This document shows, piece by piece, positions 1 through 10,663 of a stretch of 64,000 bases of DNA. Numbering within the stretch: position 1 is the stretch's first letter; each line of letters opens with the position of its first letter. Source of the stretch: Lantana camara (lineage: Eukaryota; Streptophyta; Magnoliopsida; Lamiales; Verbenaceae); assembly GCA_037501455.1 (NCBI GenBank), contig CM074863.1, forward strand, positions 9,048,001-9,112,000. Direction: 5' to 3'. The position numbers and the translations under genes are program-made. Under the pieces are notes generated by a model. The model made no database searches and was not told the origin of the DNA. It saw only the letters and a list, made by a program, of their open reading frames with translations.

Positions 1-177
1 AATTGAATACAAAAACATGATTGAAAGTAGTGATTTCATTATTGAATATTTCTCGATGAATAATGGTTACAGAGAATTGGTATTAATATGCAAAGGAACA
101 CCCTATAATCTGGGAGACGATTGGTTTGTCAAAAGTAATTCCTGATTATATGGGATTCTAATATTTCCATTTTACAT

Positions 178-560
178 GTGAAACAGCCGCATGAGATCGT
201 CAATTTGCTATGGCTTTACCCAAGCCCTATCCGATGTGTTGACAATGAAGTTTCTATGTTGTAAGGCGATAGAGCTGTGCAAAAATGGGAGAAATCAAAT
301 AGCGGGTGGGTGGATATTAACTTTGAAGGGAAGGTATTCTGTGAGAATAATGTGATTGGGATTGGCATTGTGGTTAGGGACTCAGAGCGCAATTGTATTG
401 GATGGAAGGCGAATAGGAAAAAGTATATTACTTATCCGACAGTGCTAGAAGATTAGGAGCGTTATTAGAGGCAAAGTTGGCAAGAAACTTTGATTGGAGG
501 AAGGTGATCGTTGAAGGAGACAATGTTAATACGGTAAAACAGTTGAAGAGTTCCGATCGA
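178..560 (+). pseudogene. LINE (L1-like) RNase H-domain fragment
   Basis: This stretch is a near-copy of 31424-31800. Both begin at gtgaaacagccgcatgag and conceptually encode a degenerate plant L1-type RNase H domain with the pattern W-x-INF and IGIGIVVRDSE. Stop codons and frameshifts interrupt it. It is a 5'-truncated or rearranged piece with no reverse transcriptase upstream in the window; bases 1-177 match nothing I recognise. Confidence 0.6.
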
Positions 561-1242
561 TGATGAATATATGTGTGTGTTGTTTGTTTTTCTTCTGTTA
601 GACGTGGAGTAAATATATAGTCGTCTACAGTTTAGCTCGAACTGTGGCTTCAGTTTATATAAAAATCATTTAAAAAAAATTATTTTTTGAAAGATATTTA
701 AAAAGATCTTAATAAATGTTGGATAACAAAGGGAGAGAACTCGGATAACCTGTCTTTTGATTCTTTAAAAACATAACCGTAAACGGGCATTAGCCATTAG
801 GTAGATATATGACCTCTAATCCTGTAAATCTTTGATATAGATGAAACATTTGAGCTATAAAAGTAGATTATAAATCAGCCCGTTTCCACTCTAAATGGGC
901 TGATCGATGAATCTCCATCATGTGTCATTTCGAGTCAAACAGGTGCATGGGTTTGCATAACCTTTTTATTTCGTTAATTAAATTTAGTCTTAATCTCAAA
1001 TTAAATTAAAGAATTATAGGTGCCACCTTATACTAAATATAAGGGAAAATATCATTTTCCGTCCTCTACAGATGCCCTGTTCAATTTTGGTCCTGATCTT
1101 TTAACTTTTCTCACATTGCATCTTTTATGTTCCAAAAAATCTCAATTTCAGTCATTTACCCAATGGATGTTAAAAAATTGACGGAAAAAGGCGCGTGAGT
1201 GAAAAAATTAATTTCCGTTAGCTAAAGGACTGAAATTTTGAT
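561..1242. other. AT-rich spacer, no gene seen
   Basis: No convincing coding region. Bases about 880-1010 resemble about 18530-18650: both have a motif around atcatgtgtcat or atcgtatgacat followed by gggtttg and a cattaattaaatttag-like run. This suggests a shared flanking repeat or segmental duplication around the kinase copies. Confidence 0.5.
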
Positions 1243-2328
1243 TTTCTCTTCTACCAAGTCAAGCTATCCGTACAAATGAGTAGGTAATATCCAGTCCATG
1301 CCCTATAAATTCTAAAAATACCCAGGTTTATGCCTAACCTTCAGACCCGCACTCAGGCCCCAAAATCAGGCCCAGTTTAATTTTTTGATGGGCATGGATA
1401 TGGGCATATACCCGAATAAGACCCAATTGCCCATATCCAAATTCTACCCATATTTGAAAATCGCACAATTATATATCTAACTAGGAATCATACTGAGTGC
1501 ACTAACTTGAAGCATTTAACCCTACATTTTTGTTTTCATGGAATTTTTCTAAACGATATTCCAAAAGACAAAATTTTAATAATATTTATAAATATATATA
1601 TATTATTTCCTAATTTATTTTCTTATTTTTGCTTCTCTATTTTGTTTCCTTTTTCGATATCATCAGCTTGTTTTATTATTTTATATATTTTTTATAATAT
1701 TGATCTCAATACCCATGACAATTGACACTAAGTAATAAAACTTACATTAAAAATTAATTAGTCTATTCCTTTTTATGATTCAAAACAGGTAAATCAGTTT
1801 CAACGGCTAGGAATTAATTAGTCTATTAAGAATGTAGAAGTATCATGTCATTATCATATTCCAGGGAGTGGCCTGCATCAAATTTCATTGTTCAATTTTC
1901 CATAAAGAAAAGTCAGATATTTCACACTTTAGAATTTTAAACGTGTCAAAGTCCTTCCAACAAGCATTAATGGTCGAAGTCCTTCCATTGACTGATTTTC
2001 TCTTCTACCAAGTCAACCTATTTGTACAAATGTGTAGGAAATATCCAGGTCCCGCCCAATAAAACCTAAAAATACCCAAATTCATGCCCAAGCTTCAGAC
2101 CTGAACCCAGGCCCAGAAACAGGCTCAGTTTAATTTTTTGACGGGCATGGATATGGGCATATACCCGAATAAGACCTAATTGCCCATATCCATATCCTAC
2201 ACATATTTAAAATTCGCACAATTATATGTCTAACTAGGAATTATACTGAGTGCACTAATTTGAGTTATTTAACCCTACATTTTTGTTTTCATGGAATTTT
2301 TCTAAACGATATTCCAAAAAACAAAATT

Positions 2329-2374
<46 letters not shown>

Positions 2375-2742
2375 TTTCCTGATTTATTTATTTATATTTG
2401 GTTCTCTATTTCGTTTCCTTTTTCGATATCATCGATTTGTTTTATTATTTTATATATTTTTTTATAACATTGATCTCAATACCCGTGGCATTAAGTAATA
2501 AAATTTACATTAAAAATTAATTAGTCTATTCCTTTTTATGATTCAAAACTGGTAATTCAGTTTCAACGGCTAGGAATTAATTAGTCTATTAAGAATGTGA
2601 AAGTATCATGTCATATTCGAGGGAGTGCCCTGCATCGAATTTCATTGTTCACTTTTCCAGTCAGATATTTCCCACTTAGAATTTTAAAGGGGTCGAAGTC
2701 CTTCCAACAAGCATTAGTGTGCGAAGTCCTTCCATTGACTGA
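1243..2742. repeat. Two-copy direct tandem duplication (about 750 bp unit)
   Basis: The segment starting ttttctcttctaccaagtcaa at about 1243 recurs at about 1995, and its first bases recur again at about 2743. The units are therefore about 752 and 748 bp, diverged by point changes and by a (TA)n expansion in the second copy. The duplication lies directly upstream of the kinase copy A start codon and so repeats its putative promoter region. No gene is seen inside it. Confidence 0.85.
2336..2372. repeat. (TA)n microsatellite
   Basis: An uninterrupted run of alternating T and A. The matching place in the upstream duplicate unit (about 1580-1605) is much shorter, so the run expanded after the duplication. 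Confidence 0.95.
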
Positions 2743-3771
2743 TTTTCTCTTCTGCCAAGTCAAGCTATTCGTACAGATGAATATTGGATATTTGTAGTTC
2801 ATCTTCATAATTGAACAATCGTTAAAGATTTACAGATGAGAAAAGATAATATGCACACGACCTTCTTGATATCCTTGAGCCTTTATACAATCTCCACTCT
2901 CATCCTCTTATCCAAAAGATGCTCCAGTGCTGATTTTCGATACGAAAAATGCGTGCCGTCGAATTGTGCCAATGGCCCAAGCATAAAATTCCCATTCCAC
3001 ATTTCAGGCCAGCAAGAATCCTACTGTGGCTACCCTGGATTTAATCTCAGTTGTAAGGAAGGTGGATATCCTGTTCTTAATGATTACGTGGTTGGTGATA
3101 TTTTCTACCAAAACCAATCTTTGCATGTGTATAATGCTGACGCTAATGCTGATCACTCTGATTGTATCCCAAGAATCAGAAATACAACAATTCCTGCTGC
3201 CCACTTCAGTTATGTCAATTTGACGGGGCTCTATTTGTTCTCCAGCTGCAGGAAGCCATTACCTGAGGCACTATTGAGGTACAACGCTAGTTGTGGTTTG
3301 TTTTACAACTGGTGGGATTTGGCTTTGTATGGCAAAGATGAAAACTTAAGGAAAACAATGGAAATTTGTACCAGAAACGTGGTTGCACCGGTTGGATTGG
3401 ATTATGGAGATGAGGGCAATATTGGAACTGGAAATGTTACATTGGCATTGAGAAGAGGTGTTGTGCTGAATTGGAAAATCAGTTATGATTGCAGTAAGTG
3501 TGAGAATAGTGGTGGACGCTGTGGCTCTGATGCAAATAGTAGTTTTAGGTGCTTCTGCCCCGACAGGCCTCATCTGGTGCGATGCATACCAGTGGCAGTA
3601 CCTGGTGAGTTTGTATTGCTTATCAACTCGTATCAATGTGACATAAAAACAAAAATATTTCAGATTAAAGAAAAGGCATTCTTCTTAAACCACATAAAAC
3701 TGAAGTTAGCCAGTGATTGCTAATTTTGCTGTTGTTTTTCTTAGCAGGAACCGGGAGATCCAGACACGTTC

Positions 3772-4508
3772 TGTTGGAATTTTGATATAATTATTTATCA
3801 AAATCTAATAATTATTGAATGAGAAAATTAAGACTAAAGTTAATAATTAATAAGGACACACTTATATATAATATATGTAATGTTTCCAAGAGATATGACC
3901 TTTGGTATCAATAGTTGTGATGAATGGTTGTCACTTAATTCGAAAAGGTGTAATGAAACATTGTATGGTTTCGGTAATAACCGAAGGGGTGTCTTATTAA
4001 TTAATAACTGAATTATGAAAAGTTAAACACCCTTTTGAAGTGGTGCATCTTCATCTATAAATAGAAGTGCATAGAATATTAGAATTAATCTTTTAAGGAT
4101 AACAACTCACAAATTCATTGAAGTGTGTTCACTACAAACTCACTCACTACACTAATCATATCATAGAAGAGTTTCCAATTAGTTTAGTTCGCCGGAATAA
4201 TCAATTGGAGTGCTTCCTTTGGTTATTGAAGAATCGTTGTATCTTGGGAGGTTGTTCGTATCAACCTTAAAGCACCGTGAAGGACGAATAAAGCCTTAAA
4301 GAAACCGTGTGATACACGGGCCTCGATTCACTAACTTGCATTCAAGTACGCTTTCTTAAGTTAATTTCATTGTTATTTTTGAATATGTGATATAAGTGTG
4401 ATTATATGATATGAATATATTTTAGTGAAAATATTGATTTGATAGACAATAAAATTTATTTGTTGAAAATATTTTTGCACAAGTATACACGGTAATTTTA
4501 TACCAACA
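3772..4508 (+). mobile_element. Solo LTR, 737 bp, probably copia
   Basis: It begins TGTTGGAATT and ends ATACCAACA. It is flanked by the perfect 5-bp target duplication cgttc (3767-3771 and 4509-4513). There is no internal coding region. A TATA box (tataaata, 4056-4063) lies in the same orientation as the host gene, so the LTR could start transcription into copy A. Removing the LTR and one TSD restores a 33-nt mini-exon, the same length as in copies C and D, which confirms the boundaries. Confidence 0.93.
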
Positions 4509-4706
4509 CGTTCGACTCAGAGGTTTGTGTTCACTGTTATATTTCTGCTCATTATTTCAGCTGATCTTATTCGCAAGTCATCGTTTGAATTCAATGCGGG
4601 CATATCATCTTCTGTAATTTCTATTTACGCATAAGGATGAATGAGCTCTTCAGACAAATAAGTTAATTGCATTCTTGTACCAGTTCCAAACATTGATGAA
4701 ATTTTC

Positions 4707-4886
4707 TGTTAAACGTAAAAGAGGCCATTAGGGTTTTGGGAATTTTCTGTATTGAATTCTGTAATACTGTAATTGCTGCTTACAATACACGAGAGACATT
4801 ATACAATATATACAATGAGTAATTACATAATTAAGGAAAGTCAACTATGATATGAAATCCCTAATTTTATGTTTCCTTTCTTAACA
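4707..4886 (-). repeat. Copia 3' LTR (180 bp)
   Basis: Begins TGTTAAACG and ends TTCTTAACA on the + strand. The pol stop codon (4841-4843) lies inside it, so about 15 C-terminal residues of pol are LTR-encoded. Confidence 0.95.
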
Positions 4887-7800
4887 CTCCCCCTCAAGTC
4901 GAGTGTCGGGTCCCCGATGCTCAACTTGCTCAAGACTTCACTGAATATCCTTCCATTAACTGCTTTTGTCAGAATGTCCGCCAACTGATCCTCAGAACGT
5001 ACAAATGGAAGATCGATCACTCCTTCTTCCAGCTTCTCTTTTATAAAGTGTCTGTCCACCTCAACATGTTTGGTCCGATCATGCTGGACCGGATTCTCTG
5101 ATATACTGATGGCTGCCCGATTATCACATCTTAATTTGCACACTCCTCCCGTAAGCAGCCCAATTTCCTCTAACAGTTTCCTAAGCCAGAGCACCTCAGT
5201 TACTCCTCGTGCAATCCCACGAAACTCTGCTTCAGCACTAGACAACGCTACTACCTTCTGCTTTTTGCTCTTCCAAGTCACTAAGTTCCCTCCAACTAGT
5301 GTAAAATACCCGGACGTTGATCGCCTATCCATTGGATTGCCCGCCCAATCTGCATCGGTATAAGCATCAATATTTAGGTGTCCATGTCTTTGATACAAAA
5401 CTCCCCTTCCCGGACTGCCTTTCAGATACCTACATACCCTGATGGCAGCATCCATATGGTCTCTCTGAGGTCGATGCATGAACTGACTCGGAACTCCTAC
5501 AGCATATGCTACGTCAGGCCGAGTGTGTGCCAAGTAGATCAGCTTCCCAACTAGTCTCTGATACTGTCCTTTATCCGTCTCTTCTGCCCCTTCCACTATC
5601 CTGAGTCCGTGATTAGCAACCATAGGGGTATCTGCTGGTTTGCAATCCAAAAGTCCAACCTCTGCTAGGAGATCAAGCACAAACTTCCGCTGTGATATGA
5701 AGATACCCTGCTTTGACCTCAGTACTTCAATCCCAAGAAAATACTTCAGCTCCCCCAAATCCTTCATCTCAAATTCCTCAAACAAGTTACCCCGGAGACG
5801 TGCAATCTCCTCAGAATCATCTCCCGTGATGATCATGTCATCCACATATATGATAAGACATGTTACTAGTCCATTTCTCCTTTTGAAGAACAGTGTATGG
5901 TCTGAGTTGCTCTGACTGTAGCCATACTTCCTCATTGCCACTGAAAACCTCCCAAACCACGCTCTAGGTGATTGCTTCAGGCCATACAACGCTTTCTTCA
6001 ACCGGCATACCTGCTCTTGTCTGAAACCCTGAGTGAACCCCGGTGGGGGTTCCATATACACTTCTTCTCTGAGATCTCCGTGTAGGAACGCATTCTTAAC
6101 ATCAAACTGGTAAAGGGGCCAATCCCTATTGGCTGCAACTGAGAACAAAACTCTGATCGTATCAATCTTGGCGACTGGAGAAAAAGTCTCTGAATAGTCA
6201 ATACCGTACGTCTGAGTATACCCCTTCGCCACTAACCTGGCCTTATACCTTTCAATACTCCCATCTGCCCGGTGTTTTATGGTAAACACCCACCTGCAAC
6301 CAACCACTCTCTTTCCACTGGGAAGCTCACATTTCTCCCAAGTGCCGTTCTTTTCCAAGGCCTCCATCTCAGTTTCCATAGCCTGTACCCACTTTTCATC
6401 AGCAAGTGCCTCCTCTACTCTGGAAGGGACCTGGGTAGAGTAAACTGAGGCAGCATACACACGCGCTTGCTTAGACAGGTTTCTCTTTGCTAGCTCAGCT
6501 ATGGGATACTTGTGTGTCCTGCTCACATGTTCTGGCTCATACCGCTTTGGGGGTATTCCCCTATTGACCCTTGGAGGTAGCACGTATCTGGTTTCCTGCC
6601 CTGAGCTCGTCTCTAACTCCCCCTGTACTGCATCATCTTCCTGACCTGTATGGTGAGCTTCAAAGGTTTCAGAGGATATACTATCATTAACGGAACCATA
6701 CTCACATACCTCAGGGATATCAGTCTGAGTGATTGGGTTGGCAGGAACAGGTGGTGACTGTACTGTGTGTCGGGTCTGCTCGGTGGTTCCGCCTACCTGC
6801 TCTGTTGGGACTGTATCGGGCCAACGTGGTGATATCCATCCTAGTGGGTCTATCTGCCGAGGCTGACTCTCCCCCTGACCACTAGGATCGGGAAAAAAAT
6901 ACTCAGTTTCGAGGAAGTCGCAATCCATGGTCACAAAGAGCCTACGAGTCGTAGGATGGTAACACCGGTATCCTTTCTGATGAACCCCATATCCGACGAA
7001 GACACACTTAAGGGAACAAGGTTCAAGTTTAGTCCTATCAGACTTAGGAATGTGAACGAAGACCGAACACCCAAAGACCCGGGGAGGAAGAGCTAACTGA
7101 GACGGGATACTGACTCTGCTACCCAAGTGTTGTAAGGGTGTTTCAAGATTGAGGGCCTTAGTAGGAAGGCGGTTTGTGAGGTATACTGAAGTGGCTAGAG
7201 CTTCGGGCCAAAGATGTTTCGGGCAGTGGGACTCAAGCATGAGGGCCCTAGTCATCTCAAGGAGTTGACGGTTCTTACGTTCAGCCACTCCATTCTGTTG
7301 TGGGGTACGAGGGCAAGTGGTTTGATGGATTATCCCATGTTCCCTAAAAAACTGGTTTAGTGTTGAGTTGACAAACTCCCCCCCGTTATCCGACCTCAAA
7401 ATCTGAATGGTAGACTTAAACTGTGTTTGTACCATTGTAAAGAATTCCATGAATTTTAGTGGGACATCTGACTTGTTTTTTAGAAAGTAAATCCAAACCA
7501 TCCTTGAACAATCATCAATAAACAAAACAAAATACCGAAAACCATGATCACCAGTATCTGGGGCTGGACCCCACACATCAGAATGAATTAACGAGAAAAT
7601 ATCTTTAGCTCTAGAGTATGAACTAGGAAATGACTGTCTGTGACTTTTGGAAAGAATACAAGTTTCGCAAGACAACTGACTACGTTGCGAAAAAAGAGTA
7701 GGAAATAAAGACTGTAAATACCCTAAAGATGGATGCCCCAACCGTCTATGCCATAACCACTGTTGACGTTCTACTGTCCCATGAGCAAGCGCTGCAGTTC

Positions 7801-8281
7801 CGTGTTGAGCTACCTCGTCCACATAGTACAATCCATTTTCTTCAGTACCACGCCCAATCACTCTCCCCGACTGAATATCCTGCAGCAAGCAAAATTTAGG
7901 GTATATCAGAACCATACAATTCAACTCCCTTGTTACATGACTTATGGACAGTAACTTGCAAGACAGATCAGGAACATAAAGGCAATTATTTAATTTCACA
8001 GTGGGACAGATATCTATAGTCCCCGATCCAAGAACCGAGGAGAAACCACCAATAGCATTTTGTATGGAATCTTTGCTAGGAGTCACGCTACTAGAAAAAT
8101 CTGCCGGATCATATGTCATAGTATCGGTGGCCCCACAGTCAAAGAGCCACCGGGAATTTCTGTTAATTCCCCCTGATGTAGTATGAAGGGCCATGCCTGT
8201 ATCACACTGTTCAACTTTGGTACTAACATTATTACACTTCTCCTGACAATTTAGATCACCTACTGCACCCATATTCAACAT
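4841..8281 (-). CDS. pol: Copia pol polyprotein (protease, integrase, reverse transcriptase, RNase H)
   Basis: The ORF has 1146 codons without interruption. In order: aspartic protease with FDCGATDTM at about residue 47 (Cys where Ser or Thr is usual in the DSG/DTG triad); GAG-pre-integrase with WHRRLGHPSL at about 176; integrase core with DNGGEF at about 297; reverse transcriptase with YVDDMI at about 812; and RNase H with DADWAG at about 977, SSAEAEF, and CDNRAA at about 1053. The order integrase before reverse transcriptase defines Ty1/copia. The frame differs from gag. The ATG at 8281 is only the first Met; the frame stays open upstream to the poly-C run, so this is probably a frame-separated part of one gag-pol polyprotein. 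Confidence 0.95.
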   Translation of the reverse strand: MLNMGAVGDLNCQEKCNNVSTKVEQCDTGMALHTTSGGINRNSRWLFDCGATDTMTYDPADFSSSVTPSKDSIQNAIGGFSSVLGSGTIDICPTVKLNNCLYVPDLSCKLLSISHVTRELNCMVLIYPKFCLLQDIQSGRVIGRGTEENGLYYVDEVAQHGTAALAHGTVERQQWLWHRRLGHPSLGYLQSLFPTLFSQRSQLSCETCILSKSHRQSFPSSYSRAKDIFSLIHSDVWGPAPDTGDHGFRYFVLFIDDCSRMVWIYFLKNKSDVPLKFMEFFTMVQTQFKSTIQILRSDNGGEFVNSTLNQFFREHGIIHQTTCPRTPQQNGVAERKNRQLLEMTRALMLESHCPKHLWPEALATSVYLTNRLPTKALNLETPLQHLGSRVSIPSQLALPPRVFGCSVFVHIPKSDRTKLEPCSLKCVFVGYGVHQKGYRCYHPTTRRLFVTMDCDFLETEYFFPDPSGQGESQPRQIDPLGWISPRWPDTVPTEQVGGTTEQTRHTVQSPPVPANPITQTDIPEVCEYGSVNDSISSETFEAHHTGQEDDAVQGELETSSGQETRYVLPPRVNRGIPPKRYEPEHVSRTHKYPIAELAKRNLSKQARVYAASVYSTQVPSRVEEALADEKWVQAMETEMEALEKNGTWEKCELPSGKRVVGCRWVFTIKHRADGSIERYKARLVAKGYTQTYGIDYSETFSPVAKIDTIRVLFSVAANRDWPLYQFDVKNAFLHGDLREEVYMEPPPGFTQGFRQEQVCRLKKALYGLKQSPRAWFGRFSVAMRKYGYSQSNSDHTLFFKRRNGLVTCLIIYVDDMIITGDDSEEIARLRGNLFEEFEMKDLGELKYFLGIEVLRSKQGIFISQRKFVLDLLAEVGLLDCKPADTPMVANHGLRIVEGAEETDKGQYQRLVGKLIYLAHTRPDVAYAVGVPSQFMHRPQRDHMDAAIRVCRYLKGSPGRGVLYQRHGHLNIDAYTDADWAGNPMDRRSTSGYFTLVGGNLVTWKSKKQKVVALSSAEAEFRGIARGVTEVLWLRKLLEEIGLLTGGVCKLRCDNRAAISISENPVQHDRTKHVEVDRHFIKEKLEEGVIDLPFVRSEDQLADILTKAVNGRIFSEVLSKLSIGDPTLDLRGSVKKGNIKLGISYHS
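4887..4895 (-). promoter_or_regulatory. Copia polypurine tract
   Basis: On the minus strand it reads gagggggag and directly abuts the 3' LTR. This is the expected site and composition for plus-strand DNA priming. Confidence 0.85.
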
Positions 8282-8291
8282 ATTACAAGAA

Positions 8292-9671
8292 TTAAATAGA
8301 AAAGGCTGACAAGGAGTGGGGCACGTGGGGGGGGGTGTTTGGGTATTTCACCAAATCACCCCAAATACCTAATTGAGATTGTGAGGGGAGCCTTTCATCT
8401 CCAGCCGTCATTTCTCTCCCTCTCTGGTCCGTATGTCCCGCCATCTCTCTCTCTGCTCCACCTCGCCTTTGGCCAAGATTTACTCCGACCATCGCCGCCA
8501 TCCCTGCGGTGGTCCCGGCTGCTTGCGTCGCCAGCCCTGCGGTGGCCCCGCCTGGCTGCACCGCCCCCCCAATCGCGATCTCAGACTCCGCGCCGCCGTG
8601 ACCACCTGTCACCATGTGTGCTCCGCCGTAGCCCGCCGCGACCCCATCGCGACGCCGGCTACGCCACCACTCGGGAAAGCCAATGATCTCGAAGCAGGCT
8701 TTCCTTTTATGTCCCACCCGGCCACACTTGTCACATTTCAGGGAGGCGCGATCTCCGTCGCCAGAGGGTCCGCCGGTCTGGGGGTTCCGCCGTGGTGGCG
8801 GCGGCAATTTCGGCCTAGATCTGGTTGAGTCCGCTGTCGGTAAGTTCAACCCGTACCCTCTCTGCGGTTGGTTCTTTACAGTGAGCCCTGTCCCAACCCC
8901 TGTTAGACCCGCCGATGATGACCGATCTGTGCCCATAATTTCTCGTCGCGCCGATTCTCGTCGGATGGTGGAGTAGGCCTTCTCCACGGTTGGGAGGGGG
9001 TTCTCTTTCAAGAGCTCTCTCCGTTCTGTGTCATACCGATCGTCTACCCCGGCGAGAAACTGAAAAAGCCGGCTTTCGGATCTGAGGCGGTTGAAAACTG
9101 TGATGTCCCCTTCACAGGACATCGGATTTGGTTGTCTAAGTTCGATTTCCCTCCAAATCCGCTGAAAGTTGCTGTAGAATTGTTCAATGGTATCTCCACC
9201 CTGTTTCATACTATGTGCTCGGACCGTGAGGTCGTAGATTTGGAGGCTGTCTCCCCCATGGCCGTAGGTTGCTTGCAATCCATCCCACAAGGATTTGGCC
9301 GTGGGGTACTCAGCGTAGTTGGCCACTAAACTTGGTTCCATATTTCTGAGAATCCATGTGCAAACTACCAGATCTGATTGCTCCCACTGTGTGTAAGTTG
9401 GGTCTGCCGCCTGTGGCGGTGGTGGTACTCCGGTAAGGTGACTCAATCTCCCCCTTCCCCCGATTTCCATTCGTAATAGTCGAGACCATAAGGAATAGTT
9501 AAATTCATTCAATTTGATGTCTATTGAAACTGTTTGGGATATTGGTGGCTGATTTGGCTGAGTTTGGGTTGGCTGCAGATTTCTGAGTAGGTTGGATAAC
9601 TGAGAGGCTAGGGAATCGACTGGCTGTTGCGATTCCATGCCGGAACTGGCTGAGCTGCTGTTTTCGTTCAT
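8292..9671 (-). CDS. gag: Copia gag (nucleocapsid/capsid) polyprotein
   Basis: About 459 residues from the ATG at 9671. A UBN2-type retrotransposon gag domain covers about residues 60-230 (motifs NYSLW, SLWDGLQ). A basic, Pro-rich linker leads to one CCHC zinc knuckle, CDKCGRVGHKRKAC, at about 309. The Gly-rich tail ends in a run of nine C on the minus strand (plus-strand G run at about 8327-8335), after which the gag frame closes within 15 codons while the pol frame stays open through the run. The frame offset there could be a mutation, a sequencing error at a homopolymer, or programmed slippage. Confidence 0.92.
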   Translation of the reverse strand: MNENSSSASSGMESQQPVDSLASQLSNLLRNLQPTQTQPNQPPISQTVSIDIKLNEFNYSLWSRLLRMEIGGRGRLSHLTGVPPPPQAADPTYTQWEQSDLVVCTWILRNMEPSLVANYAEYPTAKSLWDGLQATYGHGGDSLQIYDLTVRAHSMKQGGDTIEQFYSNFQRIWREIELRQPNPMSCEGDITVFNRLRSESRLFQFLAGVDDRYDTERRELLKENPLPTVEKAYSTIRRESARREIMGTDRSSSAGLTGVGTGLTVKNQPQRGYGLNLPTADSTRSRPKLPPPPRRNPQTGGPSGDGDRASLKCDKCGRVGHKRKACFEIIGFPEWWRSRRRDGVAAGYGGAHMVTGGHGGAESEIAIGGAVQPGGATAGLATQAAGTTAGMAAMVGVNLGQRRGGAEREMAGHTDQRGREMTAGDERLPSQSQLGIWGDLVKYPNTPPHVPHSLSAFSI

Positions 9672-9733
9672 GGTTGTGAGAAGGTAAAGGTAGATGATGA
9701 GCAAGGATCTGATCCGTTATAGGATCGTCTCCC

Positions 9734-9745
9734 GCTCTGATACCA
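9734..9745 (-). promoter_or_regulatory. Copia primer-binding site (initiator tRNA-Met)
   Basis: On the minus strand it reads TGGTATCAGAGC directly next to the 5' LTR. This is the standard plant copia primer site complementary to the 3' end of initiator methionine tRNA. Confidence 0.95.
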
Positions 9746-9925
9746 TGTTAAACGTAAAAGAGGCCATTAGGGTTTTGGGAATTTTCTGTATTGAATTCTG
9801 TAATACTGTAATTGCTGCTTACAATACACGAGAGACATTATACAATATATACAATGAGTAATTACATAATTAAGGAAAGTCAACTATGATATGAAATCCC
9901 TAATTTTATGTTTCCTTTCTTAACA
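9746..9925 (-). repeat. Copia 5' LTR (180 bp)
   Basis: Matches 4707-4886 at every position I compared. Followed by TSD copy ttttc (9926-9930) and then the intron 2 acceptor of kinase copy A (cattacag, ending 9938). Confidence 0.95.
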
Positions 9926-10150
9926 TTTTCCATTACAGTTGTTTTGCCGGTGGTGATTGTTTCCACATTCACATTCCTCCTCTTGCTCCTTGTCATCTGG
10001 AGGAAGTGCACATTATCCAAACTTCTTAGACTTCAAAAGGCAATGGCTGATGATAACGAAAAGGGCATCGAACTTTTCCTAAAGACCAATGGTAGTCTTG
10101 CACCACGAAGATACAAATATTCAGAGCTCAAGAAAATGACCAAATCTTTC

Positions 10151-10292
10151 AGCGAAAATGTGGGAAAAGGAGGATATGGTAGCGTATACAGAGGGAAATC
10201 ATCTGATGGACGTCTTGTAGCAGCGAAAATGTGGGAAAAGGAGGATATGGTAGCGTATACAGAGGGAAATCATCTGATGGACGTCTTGTAGC
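10151..10292 (+). repeat. 71-bp tandem duplication in the kinase P-loop exon
   Basis: Units 10151-10221 and 10222-10292 both begin agcgaaaatgtggg and look identical, apart from the base following each. The unit includes the glycine-rich loop codons. Its length, 71, is not a multiple of three, so the second unit is read out of frame and a stop follows at about 10289-10291. It is absent from copies B-D. Confidence 0.97.
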
Positions 10293-10663
10293 AGTGAAAA
10301 TCCTGAATGAGTCAAAAGGGAATGGCGAAGAATTCATGAATGAGGTAGCCAGCATCAGCAGAACCTCCCATATAACATAGTGACTCTTCTGGGATTCTGC
10401 TTTGAAGGCTCAAGCAGAGCTCTAATTTATGACTTCATGCCTAATGGCTCTCTTGACAAATTCATAGAAAGTAGCTCTTCATCAGGTGGATTGGGATGGG
10501 AAAAGCTGTTCGAGATTTCAGTTGGGGTTGCTCGTGGGCTGGAGTACTTGCATCGGTTGTGCAACATGAGAATTGTCCATTTCGACATAAAGCCTCACAA
10601 CATTCTTCTGGATGAAAACTTCAATCCGAAAATTTCAGATTTCGGGCTTGCTAAATTGTGCCC

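Larger units (their letters stand above)
4707..9925 (-). mobile_element. Complete Ty1/copia LTR retrotransposon
   Basis: This 5219-bp element is bounded by two 180-bp LTRs (4707-4886 and 9746-9925) that read identical by eye, with the target duplication ttttc at 4702-4706 and 9926-9930. Element orientation is minus: the primer-binding site lies at 9745-9734 and the polypurine tract at 4895-4887. It carries gag and a full-length pol. It lies in intron 2 of kinase copy A, in the opposite orientation. Identical LTRs mean a very recent insertion. A homopolymer frame offset between gag and pol is the only visible defect. Confidence 0.96.

Noticed and set aside
5070..9329. Several plus-strand ORFs of 60-131 codons
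   Set aside because: They are reverse-strand shadows of the copia gag and pol genes, with no recognisable domains.
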